Shown here: positions 10,354 through 21,106 of the stretch, one piece after another | Position numbering within the stretch: the stretch's first letter is position 1 | Layout: every line of letters begins with the position of its first letter | Assembly (NCBI GenBank): GCA_008933995.1 | Contig: WARS01002848.1 | Location: 56,668-120,667 of the forward strand | Origin: Datnioides undecimradiatus | Lineage: Eukaryota; Chordata; Actinopteri; Lobotiformes; Datnioididae | Direction of reading: 5' to 3' | Length of the DNA: 64,000 bases | Notes under the pieces: generated by a model | The model's database searches: none | The model's input: only the letters and a program-made list of their open reading frames with translations | What the model was told of the DNA's origin: nothing | Position numbers and translations under genes: made by a program

Positions 10354-11391
10354 TTGAGCCATGGTGTTACACATGTCTCAACAGGAGGGATGGTAGGACA
10401 GATACATCAATATTATACAACCTATGGATTTAACTCTTATTCAAAAAATTTTTGTAGAGCATGTTTAACATGTGCTAAACACAATCCACAAGGGAATTTG
10501 AGACCACGTAGAGGACGATTCCCTACACCTCAATATCCATTTCAAATCATTCATATGGAGTTAAATCAAAGGGAAGGTAAAAAGTATTGCTTGGTCATAA
10601 TAGATGCCTTTTCAAAATGGATAGAACTCTTTCCAACCAAACACCCGGATGCATTGACGGTGGCAAAAGCACTTTGTAAAGACATTATTCCCAGATATGG
10701 CATTCCTGAGAAAATTTATAGTGATAATGGCGCTCATTTTGTCAATCAAGTTGTGAAAAAGATTGGAGTAATGTTTCATATTGACTTAAAAAATCATTGT
10801 GCTTACCACCCTCAAAGTGCTGGACTAGTGGAGAGAATGAATGGAACAATCAAAAACAGATTAAAAAAGTGTATTGAGGAAACAGGAAGGCCATGGACAC
10901 GATGTGTAGACTTAGTAAAACTATATATTAATATTACATGCACTTCGGGGCTAACACCCTATGAAACACTGTTTGGAAGACCTTATAGATTACCCCAATT
11001 TAAGAATCAATGGGAACCTGATGACGAAGCTAATTTAGCTGATTATATGAGGAGCATATTGGAAAAACAAAAACAAACTGATGAGAATCCTTTTGTCTCC
11101 CAGCAAGAAGTCCAATTAGTTGAACCAGGAGACTGGGTGTTAATAAGGAGTGTAAAGAAGAAGCACTGGTATTCACCTAAGTGGGAAGGACCATACCAAG
11201 TACTGCTAAAGACTCCCACCGCTGTGAAAGTAGCAGAGAGATCAACCTGGGTTCATTTAACACATTGTAAAAAGGTCATTTCGGCTGAAAAAAAGGGTGG
11301 ATCCAGACGTATAGAGACTGGTGAGATCCGAAAGTCAGTGAAGATCTTACGAGACACCAATCCTGCTAGAGGGCATCATATTTCAGTCAAA
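10354..11391 (+). CDS. pol: ERV1 integrase, open but lacking the first catalytic Asp
   Basis: This is the N-terminal 346 codons of a 992-codon frame; integrase coding really starts upstream (about 10,180) beyond a stop. The zinc-binding domain shows His at ~7 and a CLTC pair (37-40). The core shows SDNGAHF (Asp124) and GLVERMNG (Glu160), a D-x35-E spacing. The segment that should carry the first Asp reads IIHMELNQ, with no Asp and apparently a few residues short. The C-terminal SH3-like domain (GDWVLIRS...[10 protein letters not shown]) is complete and ends at [10 protein letters not shown]. No stop separates it from env, unlike the usual out-of-frame pol/env overlap. Confidence 0.85.
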
Positions 11392-13332
11392 ATGACCCCC
11401 AAGTGGTTAAAACATGCCATAAGGTGTTGGATGGTGACTCTCTTTTTCATAGTGACGTTCCTATTTGTATGGTACCTGTGGGAGGCGCTAAAGCCTCACA
11501 CATCTCAGCCGCAAAATGACACCAATCGTGCAAAAAGAAATGTTGCACTAACAACTTACACTCCATGGATAATATCCTGGGCGTATAACAACTCAATTAC
11601 TCTCACAGTGCCTCCCAATACTACCACCTCTGTAGATATTCCTATAACAGCGTTGAAAGGATTTCGGAGTAGAACAGAAACTTCGGGTAAAGATTGGCCA
11701 AACTATTGGTGGTACTTGACTGGACACGTTCTGCGACTTGATTGGAGTGCTCTTATTACAACCCAGGATGGGCAGTACTGGCCACGTGGTCGTAGCGAAG
11801 AGGCTATATTTTTTAGGGATAAAATAACCCTCAGTAATCTAGGAGAACAGCTTAGACTGACCCTTTCTCTTCCCGATGGTAAAATACGCCCCCCAAATGC
11901 CACACTGTTTAATACATCTTGTTGGGGGTTACTGTTGTGGGCCTGGTCCCGAGGACCTGACCCTTATTTCCCTGTTGTTGTGTGTGTAAACAGTACTATG
12001 GAAACGACTGAGCAACCTAAAATGAACAATTATACACAACAAGCCGGTGTAAGAGCTGTCAGTGTGCCATTTGATGATGTTGATGGTTGGTTCCAGGTTA
12101 CAACCGGTGTTTCTGGAATAAGTAATAATTGGCTGCTCATGGTAGAACAGGCCGCTAATGTGACAAAAAGTGATTGTGTTGTATGCATGGGACCTAGACC
12201 TATTTTACAAGTAGTTCCTGCGATCATTCCGGAGCAGTGTGTAGTGGAGGTAATGGATAATACTAATCCTAATACAATTTGTAGAGAGTGGGATTCTGTC
12301 TTCCCGGTCACCACCGCTGACAAGAAAAAAACATTATTCTCTAAAAAGGTCGCGCCAGGTAATTTCACCTGTATCAAAATGACCGGAACTGGACAACGAT
12401 TAGGAAATTTCTCTCAAATATCATGTGAAAGAACCATTACAGTATCCGGAAATTTCAGCCCTATAGCTAGAGCTGATGTTTGGTGGTGGTGTGGGGACAA
12501 CAGACTCTTTGATAAACTACCAAAAAATTATACGGGAGCCTGTGCTCTTGTAACATTGATGCTGCCGGTCTCAATATATCAAATGTCTGCTAGTAGTCTC
12601 GCTGAGTTAGCTGATAGAGCTGACGTCCCAATCATACATAAACCAAAACGTTCACTTCATGATGATGATCCTACTTATATTGATGCTATTGGTGTGCCAC
12701 GCGGGGTTCCTGATGAATACAAATTAGCTGATCAGATAGCAGGAGGTTTTGAGTCCCTGCTTTGTTGGTGGTGTACGATGAACAAGAACGTAGACAGGAT
12801 CAATTACATCCACTACAATGTTCAAAAACTAGGGAACTGGACACAGAGTGGGTTTGAGGCAGTTCACAATCAGCTATCAGCAACCTCCCTCATGGCGTTC
12901 CAGAACAGAATAGCCGTGGACATGTTGTTGGCAGAGAAGGGAGGGGTGTGCTCTATGTTTGAAGAGCGATGTTGCACTTTCATTCCCAACAACACAGCTG
13001 CTGACGGAAGCCTCACCAAAGCTATAGAGGGACTCAGGACTCTCAATAGCAAAATGAAGGAACACTCTGGTGTTGACACGTCCATGTGGGATTCGTGGAT
13101 GAATGCTTTTGGCAAGTATAGAGCCTTAGTGGCCTCAGTTTTAGTCTCAATTGCAGTCTTTGCTGCAATCTTGACCTTGTGTGGATGTTGTTGTGTACCT
13201 TGTCTGCGTTCTCTCGTTAACCGTTTGATCACTACAGCCATTTCACCTATGGAAGACCGCATGGCTCAAATGTATCCTTTGCTCACTGCGGATGGTTATA
13301 AAGACGATGAAGATTCCGACTTAGACGTATAA
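11392..13332 (+). CDS. env: ERV1 envelope glycoprotein, gamma-type, complete open frame (646 aa)
   Basis: The start is taken at ATG 11392, after the integrase C-terminus. Residues ~13-30 form a hydrophobic leader segment. RAKR (46-49) is a furin-like site just after it. The surface subunit carries about 13 N-glycosylation sequons overall and a CVVC disulphide-exchange motif (262-265). A second furin-like site KPKR is at 417-420. The transmembrane subunit has the heptad/immunosuppressive-type region (~500-520) followed by a CX6CC motif (520-528), a membrane anchor (~578-600), a Cys-rich juxtamembrane CGCCCVPC and a YPLL tail motif (628-631). CVVC plus CX6CC is the gamma-type covalently linked arrangement. 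No stop or frameshift is present, although gag-pol is heavily broken. Whether it is expressed cannot be seen here. Confidence 0.9.
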   Translation: MTPKWLKHAIRCWMVTLFFIVTFLFVWYLWEALKPHTSQPQNDTNRAKRNVALTTYTPWIISWAYNNSITLTVPPNTTTSVDIPITALKGFRSRTETSGKDWPNYWWYLTGHVLRLDWSALITTQDGQYWPRGRSEEAIFFRDKITLSNLGEQLRLTLSLPDGKIRPPNATLFNTSCWGLLLWAWSRGPDPYFPVVVCVNSTMETTEQPKMNNYTQQAGVRAVSVPFDDVDGWFQVTTGVSGISNNWLLMVEQAANVTKSDCVVCMGPRPILQVVPAIIPEQCVVEVMDNTNPNTICREWDSVFPVTTADKKKTLFSKKVAPGNFTCIKMTGTGQRLGNFSQISCERTITVSGNFSPIARADVWWWCGDNRLFDKLPKNYTGACALVTLMLPVSIYQMSASSLAELADRADVPIIHKPKRSLHDDDPTYIDAIGVPRGVPDEYKLADQIAGGFESLLCWWCTMNKNVDRINYIHYNVQKLGNWTQSGFEAVHNQLSATSLMAFQNRIAVDMLLAEKGGVCSMFEERCCTFIPNNTAADGSLTKAIEGLRTLNSKMKEHSGVDTSMWDSWMNAFGKYRALVASVLVSIAVFAAILTLCGCCCVPCLRSLVNRLITTAISPMEDRMAQMYPLLTADGYKDDEDSDLDV

Positions 13333-13444
13333 ACATTACCTCCGAGTGTAAGTATATTTGTGCTCATAAGAACGATCTGGCAGCTGAAAATCATCATGAA
13401 GAAGCTGATACAGTGAAATGAGGATTTGAGCAAATATGTGATAA

Positions 13445-13456
13445 ACAGGAGGGAAA
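13445..13456 (+). other. ERV1 polypurine tract
   Basis: The purine run ACAGGAGGGAAA lies immediately before the TGTTAAAA start of the 3' LTR, the position of the plus-strand primer in retroviruses. Confidence 0.65.
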
Positions 13457-14037
13457 TGTTAAAATAATGTATATAAGTTATCCCATATTTACTCTGTTAC
13501 ACTCTTTGTACTGCATACTATGACCATATAAGTGTGTGTGTGTGTGTGTGTGTGCCTCATTATGCTCTGGGTTGCGTTTCAGGAAGGTTGGCATTAATTA
13601 TGGAGATGTGCACGGGCAACTCGACCAAGATATGACCTTCCCCTGTTCCATACTCCCTCTGGCCTGCTTAGCTGCTGGCATCTCTGCCAGGATGTGAACT
13701 CCCCCTGTTCCGTACTCCCTCGGACCTGCTGAACCGATACGCATGGATCCTGTCCCAAGGACGAAGGAAGAAAGTCGTCACTCTGTTATGGAATCATACC
13801 ATATCTGATGCGTTGCTGCTGTTTGTACCCCAACCCTTTAGAGCAGCAACATTCATGTAACTAGGGACCACCCTAAGGAAATAAAAAGAGAGGGTACGGC
13901 AAGGTGTGTTTCAGAGCGGGTTGGAGATTGTAACTGAGCACATCTCTGTCCGTTCTCCTCGCGAGTAAGAAACTTAGTACTGTTGTCTTCTCCTTTTTGT
14001 GTGTGTTTTAAATGTTCTAGGTTGTTTGAACCTGACA
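13457..14037 (+). repeat. ERV1 3' LTR
   Basis: The 581-bp segment has TGTTAAAA... and ...AACCTGACA ends (TG...CA, with TGT/ACA inverted tips). It sits between the polypurine tract and gypsy gag sequence. It contains a (TG)n run (13532-13554) and an imperfect ~33-bp direct repeat around CCCCTGTTCC(A/G)TACTCCCTC (near 13640 and 13705). An AATAAA is at 13880-13885. No partner LTR exists in the window. Confidence 0.75.
13532..13554. repeat. (TG)n microsatellite in the ERV1 LTR
   Basis: About 11 TG units lie within U3. Confidence 0.9.
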
Positions 14038-14184
14038 TTTGGCAGCCACCTTCTTCCTTGCTAGCCGAACAGCAATCTCCTTGACTTCAGCATGGGGGGT
14101 CTTCAGCCAATATTTATGCAGCTCGTCCAGATCTTGACACAATTCACCGTAGTCTGCATCCCCAAGCTTGCCCGCTGGGTCCAT
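14038..14184 (-). pseudogene. gag: Gypsy gag N-terminus, cut by ERV1
   Basis: The minus-strand ATG at 14184 opens MDPAGKLGDADYGELCQD and continues ~49 codons through a helical, charged stretch to 14038. There the ERV1 LTR begins. The ATG lies 17 bp inside the LTR edge (14202), so the leader is very short, as is usual for vertebrate gypsy elements whose primer site overlaps the start. The frame continues 7 codons into the ERV LTR by accident. Confidence 0.65.
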
Positions 14185-14201
14185 TTTTGGTCTGTGCATT
14201 C

Positions 14202-14667
14202 TGTCAAGGCTTGGGTTACAAGGGGAGAGCTGGACCCAGATGCAGGCAGGGACAAGGATGCAAAGATCTTTTAACAGTTTATTTTAAATGGGCTAGGCTT
14301 ACGCGTGGTCAAGGCAGGCAGGGTCAAAATCCAAGTTAGTCAGTTTAAACAAGGCGTGGAAGGTAAAAATCCAAAAACCAAAAATGCAAAACTAGAAATC
14401 CAAAATCACAATGAGCAGGCACGTGGAATCAAGGAAGGAACATGGATAGAAACATGGCAAAAACATGAGCTCTAACTTACAATGCACAGACAGAGAACAA
14501 AGGCAATGGCATAACTTAAATAGACAGGTGAGGGCAGGAAAACGAGACACAGGCGAGACCAATCAACTAATCAAGAACAGAAAGCAAGTACACAGAAACA
14601 CACAAGGGGAACACTTTTCAAAATAAAACAGGAAATAACAAAAGAACTGAACATCAAAACCCTGACA
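14202..14667 (-). repeat. Gypsy 5' LTR
   Basis: The 466-bp LTR has TGTCAAGG/CCCTGACA ends. On the minus strand it has a TATA-like TATTTAAG near 14,510-14,520 and AATAAA near 14,280, giving a U3-R-U5 order. CTTGA at 14668-14672 is the right target-duplication copy. Relatives occur at 5.1, 21.1, 26.4, 41.5, 54.0 and 58.0 kb. Confidence 0.82.
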
Positions 14668-15391
14668 CTTGAGACCGACAAAGTATCTGTCAGACTTGGA
14701 GAAGATGGTACTTTACCCCCTTGTTGCAGAACAGACAGATCTGAAGATCACAAAGCAGAGTAATGCTTAAAGGATAAGATCAGATACCACAAAACTACCA
14801 TGATTGCAGTCCCGGGTTTAAGACAAAACATGAACATCACCTCATACTACATTACTTACCAAGAGTCACATATTCTGTCATGTCTGAGCAGTCACCAGAG
14901 TTCGTGGAGGATTCTGCCAATGGGAGTTCTGAAACGCAAACCATACTTAATGAGGAAAAAAAATCTAGATTTATTAAGATTCTTATCAGCTAGCACATAA
15001 GTAGACATTCAGCAGACAGCTGTCTCTGAGTTAAGATGCAAATCCCATATTTTTCCCTGCAAACATAGATATGACTTAATGCCCTACCATCATCAGTGTA
15101 GACGACAAAACAGATTTCTTTGGCTGCAAGTTCTAGAAAGACATCCTCATCCACTTCTACACCATCCTCATCTGTGACTTTCAGTATTGTGTCCTCTGGT
15201 ATGAGAAACTTCTCCTGGACTATAGCAAGACAACCAGCACTTCATTTACAAAATACTTTTACTTGCACTTCCATAGCTTTATACAAAACAGATAGCTTAC
15301 CGGCACTAAGAAAATCAGAGAAGCGAACTTCCTCTAATTTCACATATTTCTTCTTTGCTCCTCGTTGTACCTTTATCAATGTCTTAGCCAT
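14668..15391 (-). pseudogene. Transposon-associated gene with N-terminal CIDE-N/ubiquitin-like domain, 5' exons
   Basis: Four exons can be placed on the minus strand. Exon 1 (15391-15301) opens MAKTLIKVQRGAKKKYVKLE and ends at a GTAAGC donor. Exon 2 (15219-15088) contains EKFLIPEDTILKVTDEDG and EVDEDVFLELA, ending at GTAGGG. Exon 3 is 14928-14860, with a GTAAGT donor. Exon 4 starts at 14740 after CTTCAG and runs into the gypsy LTR. Phases agree throughout and no stop is seen in these exons. The K-R-basic strand, IP-x-DT and D-x-DGxEVDED pattern recalls CIDE-N/PB1-type folds at the start of fish 'SAMD3-like' repeat proteins. Later exons at 5.1-3.1 kb are decayed, so the locus is a pseudogene. 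A donor-like GTAAGA at 16042-16037 could end a non-coding first exon. Confidence 0.6.
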
Positions 15392-18162
15392 CTAACATTA
15401 AAAGGACAGAGAATAATAAGGTGTAGCTGTTAGGTTTACAATAATTTTAAGCATGGGTTTTCATAAATCCCTGTGAAATTGCTGTTGAGTTGTTAGCTAA
15501 TGTAGGTTTGCGGTTACTTATGCTAGTGTGAAACACTGCTGCCTACAGTTCACCAGAGCTCCACAGCGTACTACCAGCAACCTGATGAACGCAACTCCCC
15601 TGTGTTATACTGAAAAATATGGTTGCATTGCTAAATAAAGTCATAATCCAGAATTATTTTATTTAATTGTAGCATTAGCTCATCACGTTAGCATTAGCGT
15701 TATTAGCACTCATTAGTTAGTTAATAGAGATCCGTGTCTTCGCCATCAGTGTGCACACTTCAGTTTGGAGAGGGAAAACATATTTTTCTGAAAAGTTCAA
15801 CAGAAGAAATGACTGCCTAAACTTTATTTCCTTTACAGCAGAGCGAGCAAAAAGCCAAAGACGAAATGTAGCATACTCTGAATAATACAGAAAATACAGA
15901 GCTGGCTATGTTCAAAACCAAATTCAAAACAAGCAAACATAGCTTAGTGTACCAACTTCAACAAAAACGCTATGTAAGCTGTACCTACTGAATATTTTGA
16001 TAGTTAAGTTAAAGGAAAAAGCAAAAACAGGCTCAATCTTACCTCACCACGAAGTCCAGTTTCAGCTTGATGTGCGTGGGGTGGAGTCATGGAGGAACGG
16101 TTAATCATGAACTCCAGGAGAGCGGTTAAATTAGGATCCTGAACACCCACTGAATGAACTCCAAAATATTACTCTGACCATTAGTATCCCGCAACACAAA
16201 CCAGAGTTAGAGATAAAGAATAAACTCCACATATTTAACACTTTCACACTTTTTGGTTTAACTACCAGATTTATCACTCCAGAAATTTGCTGTGCATATT
16301 TCTGTTCTTCTTATTGTTTTCCACCATTTCAGGTTTGACTGCTTTTTAAATTACACTGTATTTGCCGTATCCTCTTTGTCTAGACTCCTAAAAAAAAAAC
16401 CAAATCATGGTGGCTAAATGAAAAACATCAATTTGCAATTTTCTTTACTGATTTTTTTACCAGAAAACTATATTAGGAGTGTCTCAGCTTCGTGCTGTGT
16501 CAAGTTAAAAGTCATTGTTCATGAGGCATTTAAACTGATTCAGTTCGAAAGATCCCACTGTCCCTGTTTTCTCCAGACTCCAAGCCCTCACGTGTCCCCG
16601 TGCTTAACTACAGACATAGTAACATAGGAAAGTGTCAGCCAGTGAAACATTCGGTTCAGTGATGTCTTTTAATCATTTTCGGCAAAAATGGCATTTCACT
16701 GCATTGATAATGACGATATCTCAGGCTTTGATACATCTTATAGACAGATTAGAAAGACAGACCGCCTGTCTCCACCTCCTCCCACTGTACAAAACATAAG
16801 CCAAAATATCCCGAATGCAAATGCTGCCAACCTGCTGGTGATATGTGGAGCCAGAGTCTGCACAGTAGTGATTGGGGCATGCCCACACAATATCGATGCC
16901 CCACCTATACCTACACCTAGGTGGCACACATGATATGTCACTTAAAATGGTGCGTACACTTATCTCAACATCAAAATCACTCATTTAATCCAAACTCATC
17001 TGAAAAATGAACACTTGGAAATACCTCAAATGACATGTAAAAATGATTTTACGTTTTTAGTTTGGACCTCGGCCTCTCTACTACAGCCAGCAACGTGGGG
17101 GTGAAGAGTTTGGCTTCATTTTCGCTCCCATGTCATTTATCTTTATGGTCAGTGATTTACTACCCTTGTCAGTAGCTACAGTCAATGTTAGTTTGGGCCT
17201 CGGGTCTTCAATGGATATATTTACAGGATGGGATGCTGAAAAATACACAATATCACCAAAGCTATAGCCATATAGTCAACAACAAATGCACTAATTCTTA
17301 ATGTTTGAGTAATATTCATCATATCCAGCTGTTTTATGAAATAACATGGTCTTATTTTAATCAGACCTTACACCCGTGACTCTTTTTTCCAGGAAACAGT
17401 TTGACATTTTTGGAAGATGCTTATGTGATTATTTGCAAGCTAACCAGCTGCCGGCTGCAATTTCGCTCTTAGCTTACAGACAAACATGGAATCAGTCTTC
17501 CGATCTCAACCTTGACCTCACATTTGGCTTAAACATGCTTTTATGGATAAATGAACATCTGTTGCTTCAAAGCCAAAGGAGTTTGCACTTCATAGATGAA
17601 GGCTGGTGCAACCAAAGCCACAGAGTAGTCTACAGCTACTAGGAGCACGACGGAATCTATGGGGTCGCTATCAGTGCCAGAGGTGAGAAACAAATGTTCC
17701 ATACTTCAGGTTTAATGAAGACATTAAACATTGAACATTATTATTATTCACTAATTTAATCTGACTGGGCAGAAGCAGGTGCAACAACACTGATGATGCA
17801 TCTCATCTGTTTGATATGTTCAATATTCCAAACCAGGTGACAGCAGCCAGTCTTAGTAAATGACTGGCTCATTTGTAGTGAAAACACAAGTTAACGGGGC
17901 CTTTGTGACTTCTGCTCATTTGTATTCTGTTTGCATTTCCTTCCTCAATGTGCCAGAGTCATTCTGGCATGTCAAGGTAGCAACATCATGTTGCCCGTTC
18001 ACAGAGGCACCTTGGGAACAAGGTTGTTAAAAACATTGAGCTCTGGTCGGTGAAGGCTTGTGTAGCTCTAATCTCTGGGTGGAAACTGGTAATCATGAGG
18101 TGGCAGACCATCAAACACAGATTGCCGTGTCAGATAGGATTAAAGATGGCATCGCTTTGATT

Positions 18163-18201
<39 letters not shown>

Positions 18202-20600
18202 CTGATGGATGCTGATGTAACAGGAAGGATATGATGACCTCTTGTGCAAGAGGCAGTTTCAGGCAAACAATCAGATCAGTTACAGATGTATCCGTTTTTA
18301 AATGTGTTGATGAGCTGTGCCCCGTAAAAAATGGAAATGCCCATTATCACATCACTCTACAACAACAATTAAGTGATTTCACTCTTTACTCTCAGACTCT
18401 ACAATACAGCGCTTTGATGGGAACTTTCCGAGACAGTCAGCATGCATTGGTAACCACTGTGACAGCCATAATGCTTTTGTTGTCCCTTGTGGCCCCACTA
18501 CAGCATGCAGCCTGGGTTTTATTGCTGGATTACTGGACAAACAGGTGATGCAAAGTGAATGGATTCATCAGACACTTGAGCATTGTGGGAGCAAACAAAG
18601 CAACAACCCTGCGCAGTAAAGGTTCAAGATTTAAATATTTATCCACTTGCCTCAGGACATCAAGTACAAGGACCACTCACAGTCTGTACTGAAGAGGGGA
18701 AACATTGCATCATGTTCATACAGTGTGTACCAGAGCAATGCCTGCACTCCACGTTGGCCGTACAGCTGTGCTGCATGTTCCATGCTGGTAAAAGTGGGGA
18801 GTACCTGCTTAATGGAGTGTAGCAACATGTAGCAAAGTGAGTGGCTTGAAGCTGCAGTAAGGACTGACAAGTCTGCTAAGGTATATGCACTTATTACTGA
18901 AGCTAACATTTCTTTCCACAGCAACTTTTCAAATGCAACCTCAAGTTTGCACATCATATTTATTTAAATTGCATTCTGGACCATCCTGACATGCTTCCAG
19001 ACTAGCTCAATGTCACAAATCTTGGTGGGATACATCCTAAATTGAGATTTCAGGTGAGCACAGGCTTCTCCTGTTAGCAACTAGAGCATGATTTATTAAT
19101 ATTAATTTATTACTACAGCACTTAATTAAGGTGGAAAACTCATGTTCTTGTTGAAATGCCAAAAAGACAGGGTGTGTTTATTAACGTTTAACCGAAAGCG
19201 TCTGCTAACCTTCATCAAAGCTTAAATCTAATCAACTGAATATCTCAATTCTCTATAAATCTGTGAAGGTAAATACAATCACAGTTTCTTCATGCCATAA
19301 CGATGTCTCAAAATGAATGTTTGTATATGTAGAGATATGTATAACCTAAGATACTTCCGTACACAGTTGCAAAAATGTAATTGTCCTGCTTGCCACCAAT
19401 GTTAAACTGAACCATGAGCTCTAGCTGATCCCCAAACTCTGCAGCAAGGCTGTAAACAGAAACCCTTGGTTCTCTGTCAACTTTGGGATTGATTTCAAAA
19501 TTCTACTTTAAACATTCAAGGCATGGTCATTACATGGTCACATTCCCTTTTACTTAAAAGGAAATGTTTTGCCCTCTGACCTCAATGAGTAGCCTCAGGC
19601 AGAGCCGCAGCCAGGTCCAACTTTCAATCAATGCCCAGTCTAGTCAAGGGTCTGCAGGAGTCCCCACAGTCCTGATTAGTAGCTTCCATCTCCATTTGTG
19701 GAAACTCACTTTAGATATTTGACATTAAACATTCAAAACTAAACTCTGATAATGCAAGTATGGTTTGCATTACATATTGCATGGCTCAGAGGCAGAGGCT
19801 CCTCTAAGCTGCATGCTTGAAGTGCCCTTGGGAAGCCCTGGGCAACCCTAAATGCTCTCAATGGTTGCTCCATCAGTGTGTAAATGAGTGAATGCTGACA
19901 TGTACTGTAAATGCTTTGAGTGGTCAGAAGACTAGAAAGGCCATTTATAACTACAGCCCATTTAACCATTTATATTATTGAGAGTGATGGAATGCCACCA
20001 ACTCTATGGTCCTTCATACTGAAATTATGATATAAACAATATTCAGAGATCAGTGCAGTGACTGAACTATCATATTAGTTTTTCTTCATTTCATTGTATT
20101 TTTAGTACTGTTTGAATAAATAACAATTCACTAGCTGCTGTAATTACTGCAAGAGAAAAAAAAAATCAACAAACAAACAGTGATCTTTGGAAAATAGTCT
20201 CAAACTGTGGCACTCACAGGGGGCTCAGTTAAATTAAAAGATCATCGCCAGGGCAAACATCACATGTGCAATATAAACATGACAACATGTGAAGCTCACA
20301 AACACACACACACATTCATATCATGATGCATTTCCTGGTGAAACAAGACCAGTGGGAGGGACAAAACATTAGCTATGGGCTGCTAAAAGCTAAAGATACC
20401 GTATTATTGTTATAAATGGTGTGTTCAGGCTTACAGTCATAGTTTGTTAACAGAAAGAAGTCCGATTGGATTTTCACACAAGGACACAAAGAAATGGGTT
20501 TTTTGGACCTATATTGTAAAATGGATGCACAATATGACCCGGGATGTGATAAATAGGTTTAAAATTTATTTTTCATTTAATCTCAACTTTTAGAAACAAA
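15392..20600. other. Non-coding stretch without recognised genes
   Basis: Only short frames occur and none has family features. A (GT)n microsatellite is at 18163-18200. An exon-like donor lies at ~16,042 (minus) and may be the upstream non-coding exon of the gene at 15,391. The rest looks like ordinary AT-rich intergenic or intronic fish DNA. Confidence 0.6.
18163..18200. repeat. (GT)n microsatellite
   Basis: About 19 perfect GT units. Confidence 0.95.
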
Positions 20601-20980
20601 ACTTGTTTGCAACAACTGAACTCCCTCTATGCATATGTTTTGCACATGTCTTATTTTTTTGCTGCTACTATCATGTTTACACTTCCGTTTACACTACCTC
20701 AGCTGTAATATTTGCACTACTGTCACTTTCATAACAGAACTGTGCACTGGTCGGCGTCGTAGCTATGTACTGTCTTGTTCTGTCTTGTGCTGTCTGCACA
20801 TGCTTTGCACTTGTGCACTTTACGTTTAATTTATGTAAATTACGTAGTCCCTGTAGTTCTGTATCGTCCTGTGTTTGTCTTATGTAGCACCTTGGTCCTG
20901 GAGAAACGTTTCGTTTCACTGTGTACTTGTATATGGCTGAAATGACAATAAACTCCACTTGACTTGAACTGATTGGCTGA
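20600..20980 (+). mobile_element. LINE 3' end (L2/CR1-like), 5'-truncated
   Basis: The segment has the low-complexity TGCACT-rich 3' UTR of fish L2-type LINEs and the closing block CCTTGGTCCTGGAGAAACG, then GAAATGACAATAAAC followed by a CTTGACTTGA-type tail. No coding part is present, as expected for a copy truncated during target-primed reverse transcription. Confidence 0.6.
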
Positions 20981-21106
20981 CAGTTGGGAATGTGTCCAGC
21001 AAGTCGGCATGTGGAAAGGCCTTTCTACCATTAATATTAGTGCTATGTTTATTGTTAAATTTAGTATTTAGTATTTTTTGATAACTGATCTTTAACTAGT
21101 CACAAC

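Larger units (their letters stand above)
6425..14037 (+). mobile_element. Endogenous retrovirus ERV1 (gamma/epsilon-like), 5'-truncated, nested in gypsy gag
   Basis: Order on the plus strand is partial gag, protease, a 2H-like spacer, RT, RNase H, integrase, env, polypurine tract and 3' LTR. The 5' LTR, primer site and matrix region are absent; the left junction with the gypsy gag tract is near 6425. The right end (…CCTGACA, 14037) abuts the gypsy gag start, so ERV1 is younger than the gypsy element. Env has a CX6CC transmembrane motif, the mark of gamma-type (covalently linked) retroviral envelopes. gag-pol carries at least five frame breaks, whereas integrase-env has none. It cannot replicate as it stands. 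Confidence 0.88.
5108..14667 (-). mobile_element. Gypsy-type LTR retrotransposon, internally deleted and carrying a nested ERV
   Basis: Two same-orientation LTR copies (5108-5512 and 14202-14667) bound the unit. The termini are TGTCAAGG... on the left and ...CCCTGACA on the right. The flanks are CTTAA (5103-5107) and CTTGA (14668-14672), a 5-bp target duplication with one mismatch. Immediately inside the right LTR is a gag start in the minus direction (ATG at 14184). The interior keeps only the first ~49 gag codons and a Pro/Ser-rich gag tract (about 5513-6425). Protease, RT and integrase are gone, and ERV1 occupies 6,425-14,037. Both LTRs still lie in the host exon, so they came from one insertion event. 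Confidence 0.78.

Noticed and set aside
12030-13262. Minus-strand frames of 115 and 130 codons inside env
   Set aside because: Antisense shadows of a long, clearly coding env frame.
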